Shown in pieces: positions 63,806-64,000 of a DNA stretch of 64,000 bases. The notes beneath the pieces are model-generated. The model was not told the DNA's origin, searched no databases, and worked only from the letters and a program-made list of their open reading frames with translations. The stretch covers positions 124,001 to 188,000 of the forward strand of contig NZ_PIUM01000006.1 of the NCBI RefSeq assembly GCF_002845745.1. The letters run 5' to 3'. Made by a program: the position numbers and the translations under genes. This DNA comes from Telmatospirillum siberiense (lineage in GTDB: Bacteria; Pseudomonadota; Alphaproteobacteria; Rhodospirillales; Magnetospirillaceae). Positions within the stretch are counted from its first letter, which is position 1, and each line of letters starts with the position of its first letter.

Positions 63806-64000
63806 TTACCGTCCCTTGCGCCGGATCAGCCCGCGGCTGGGGCTGTAGCCGATGATGGCGAGGATCAGCAGCATCCCGCCGACGGCGAGGACGACCAGGG
63901 TCGGGACGGGGGCGATTTGGCCGTAAAGGGCGAAGCGGACCAGTTCGACCCCATGGGTGAATGGGTTGAGGGCGCAGATGTCGGCCAGCAGCTCGCTTCC
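63806..64000 (-). CDS. ABC-2 type transporter permease, C-terminal part (partial)
   Basis: Open frame of 64 codons running off the right edge: CALNPFTHGVELVRFALYGQ, then a hydrophobic segment LVVLAVGGMLLILAIIGYS and a basic tail SRGLIRRKGR. This end is typical of NodJ/ABC-2 permeases that export polyketide-, lipid- or drug-like substrates. The start lies outside the window. Confidence 0.8.
   Translation of the reverse strand, partial: GSELLADICALNPFTHGVELVRFALYGQIAPVPTLVVLAVGGMLLILAIIGYSPSRGLIRRKGR

Noticed and set aside
1-64000. tRNA, rRNA, prophage or insertion sequence
   Set aside because: I found no cloverleaf-like stretch, ribosomal signature, transposase or integrase by reading; a short tRNA missed by eye cannot be fully excluded.

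Overview
The window reads as a chromosomal segment of a GC-rich alphaproteobacterium, most like the Rhodospirillales. The reasons are the GC-biased codon use, an IalB-type protein, molbindin/ModE genes, many TPR proteins linked to glycosyl- and sulfotransferases, Tat-exported molybdenum hydroxylase genes, and a mix of TonB receptors and small catabolic operons. The genus assignment is inference. I found no rRNA, tRNA, CRISPR array, transposase, integrase or phage gene.

Layout. 0.1-3.4 kb: a SPINDLY/OGT-like TPR glycosyltransferase and a YoaK-type membrane protein. 3.6-9.7 kb: an apparent operon (Tat-exported haloperoxidase-like hydrolase, isochorismatase-like hydrolase, XapX protein, YtcJ-like amidohydrolase, DoxX protein, AraC regulator), then dps. 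9.9-11.6 kb: divergent pirin and LysR genes. 11.6-22.5 kb: a serine region. D-serine dehydratase, an MFS carrier and a Cache-domain chemoreceptor lie opposite a DsdC-like LysR gene; a DUF3100 membrane protein, an M20 amidohydrolase and L-serine dehydratase lie next to another LysR gene. 22.7-24.9 kb: a membrane protein with six in-frame 18-bp repeats, then flavodoxin and DUF2023 genes behind a Fur-box-like site. 25-31.4 kb: EamA transporter, molbindin, ModE and a three-subunit molybdenum hydroxylase (2Fe-2S, Mo and three-heme cytochrome c subunits). 31.8-37.5 kb: a sulfotransferase gene divergent from an IalB / TPR-sulfotransferase / GT9-like / lipoprotein-hydrolase operon. 37.6-41 kb: TetR-controlled DHA2 efflux pump and a two-lobed retropepsin-like protein. 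41-46 kb: TonB receptor and a NarL-type two-component system. 46-52.4 kb: an atypical radical-SAM-like protein with a PNPOx-like partner, a LysR gene, and a TonB receptor / MFS pair. 52.7-62.2 kb: a probable sulfonate cluster with suyAB-like sulfolactate sulfo-lyase, a sulfolactate/malate-type dehydrogenase and a TauABC-like importer, divergent from a second binding protein, a ThDP enzyme and a second radical-SAM-like protein. The end holds a porin-like gene and the tail of an ABC-2 permease.

The signals I consider most worth following are these. (1) Two paralogous radical-SAM-like proteins have non-canonical and mutually different cysteine spacings, CX9CX2C and CX8CX2C; one sits in the sulfolactate cluster. 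(2) A dispersed repeat has two good copies (about 17.0-17.4 and 43.5-43.9 kb) in which a 97-bp core, bounded by CACCAAG inverted repeats, lies in opposite orientations while the outer flanks keep the same orientation. (3) A hairpin family conserves an 18-bp stem, a 5-nt loop and a GCGA-N5-TCGC core while the stem sequence diverges. All functional statements come from reading sequence only; no database search was run.
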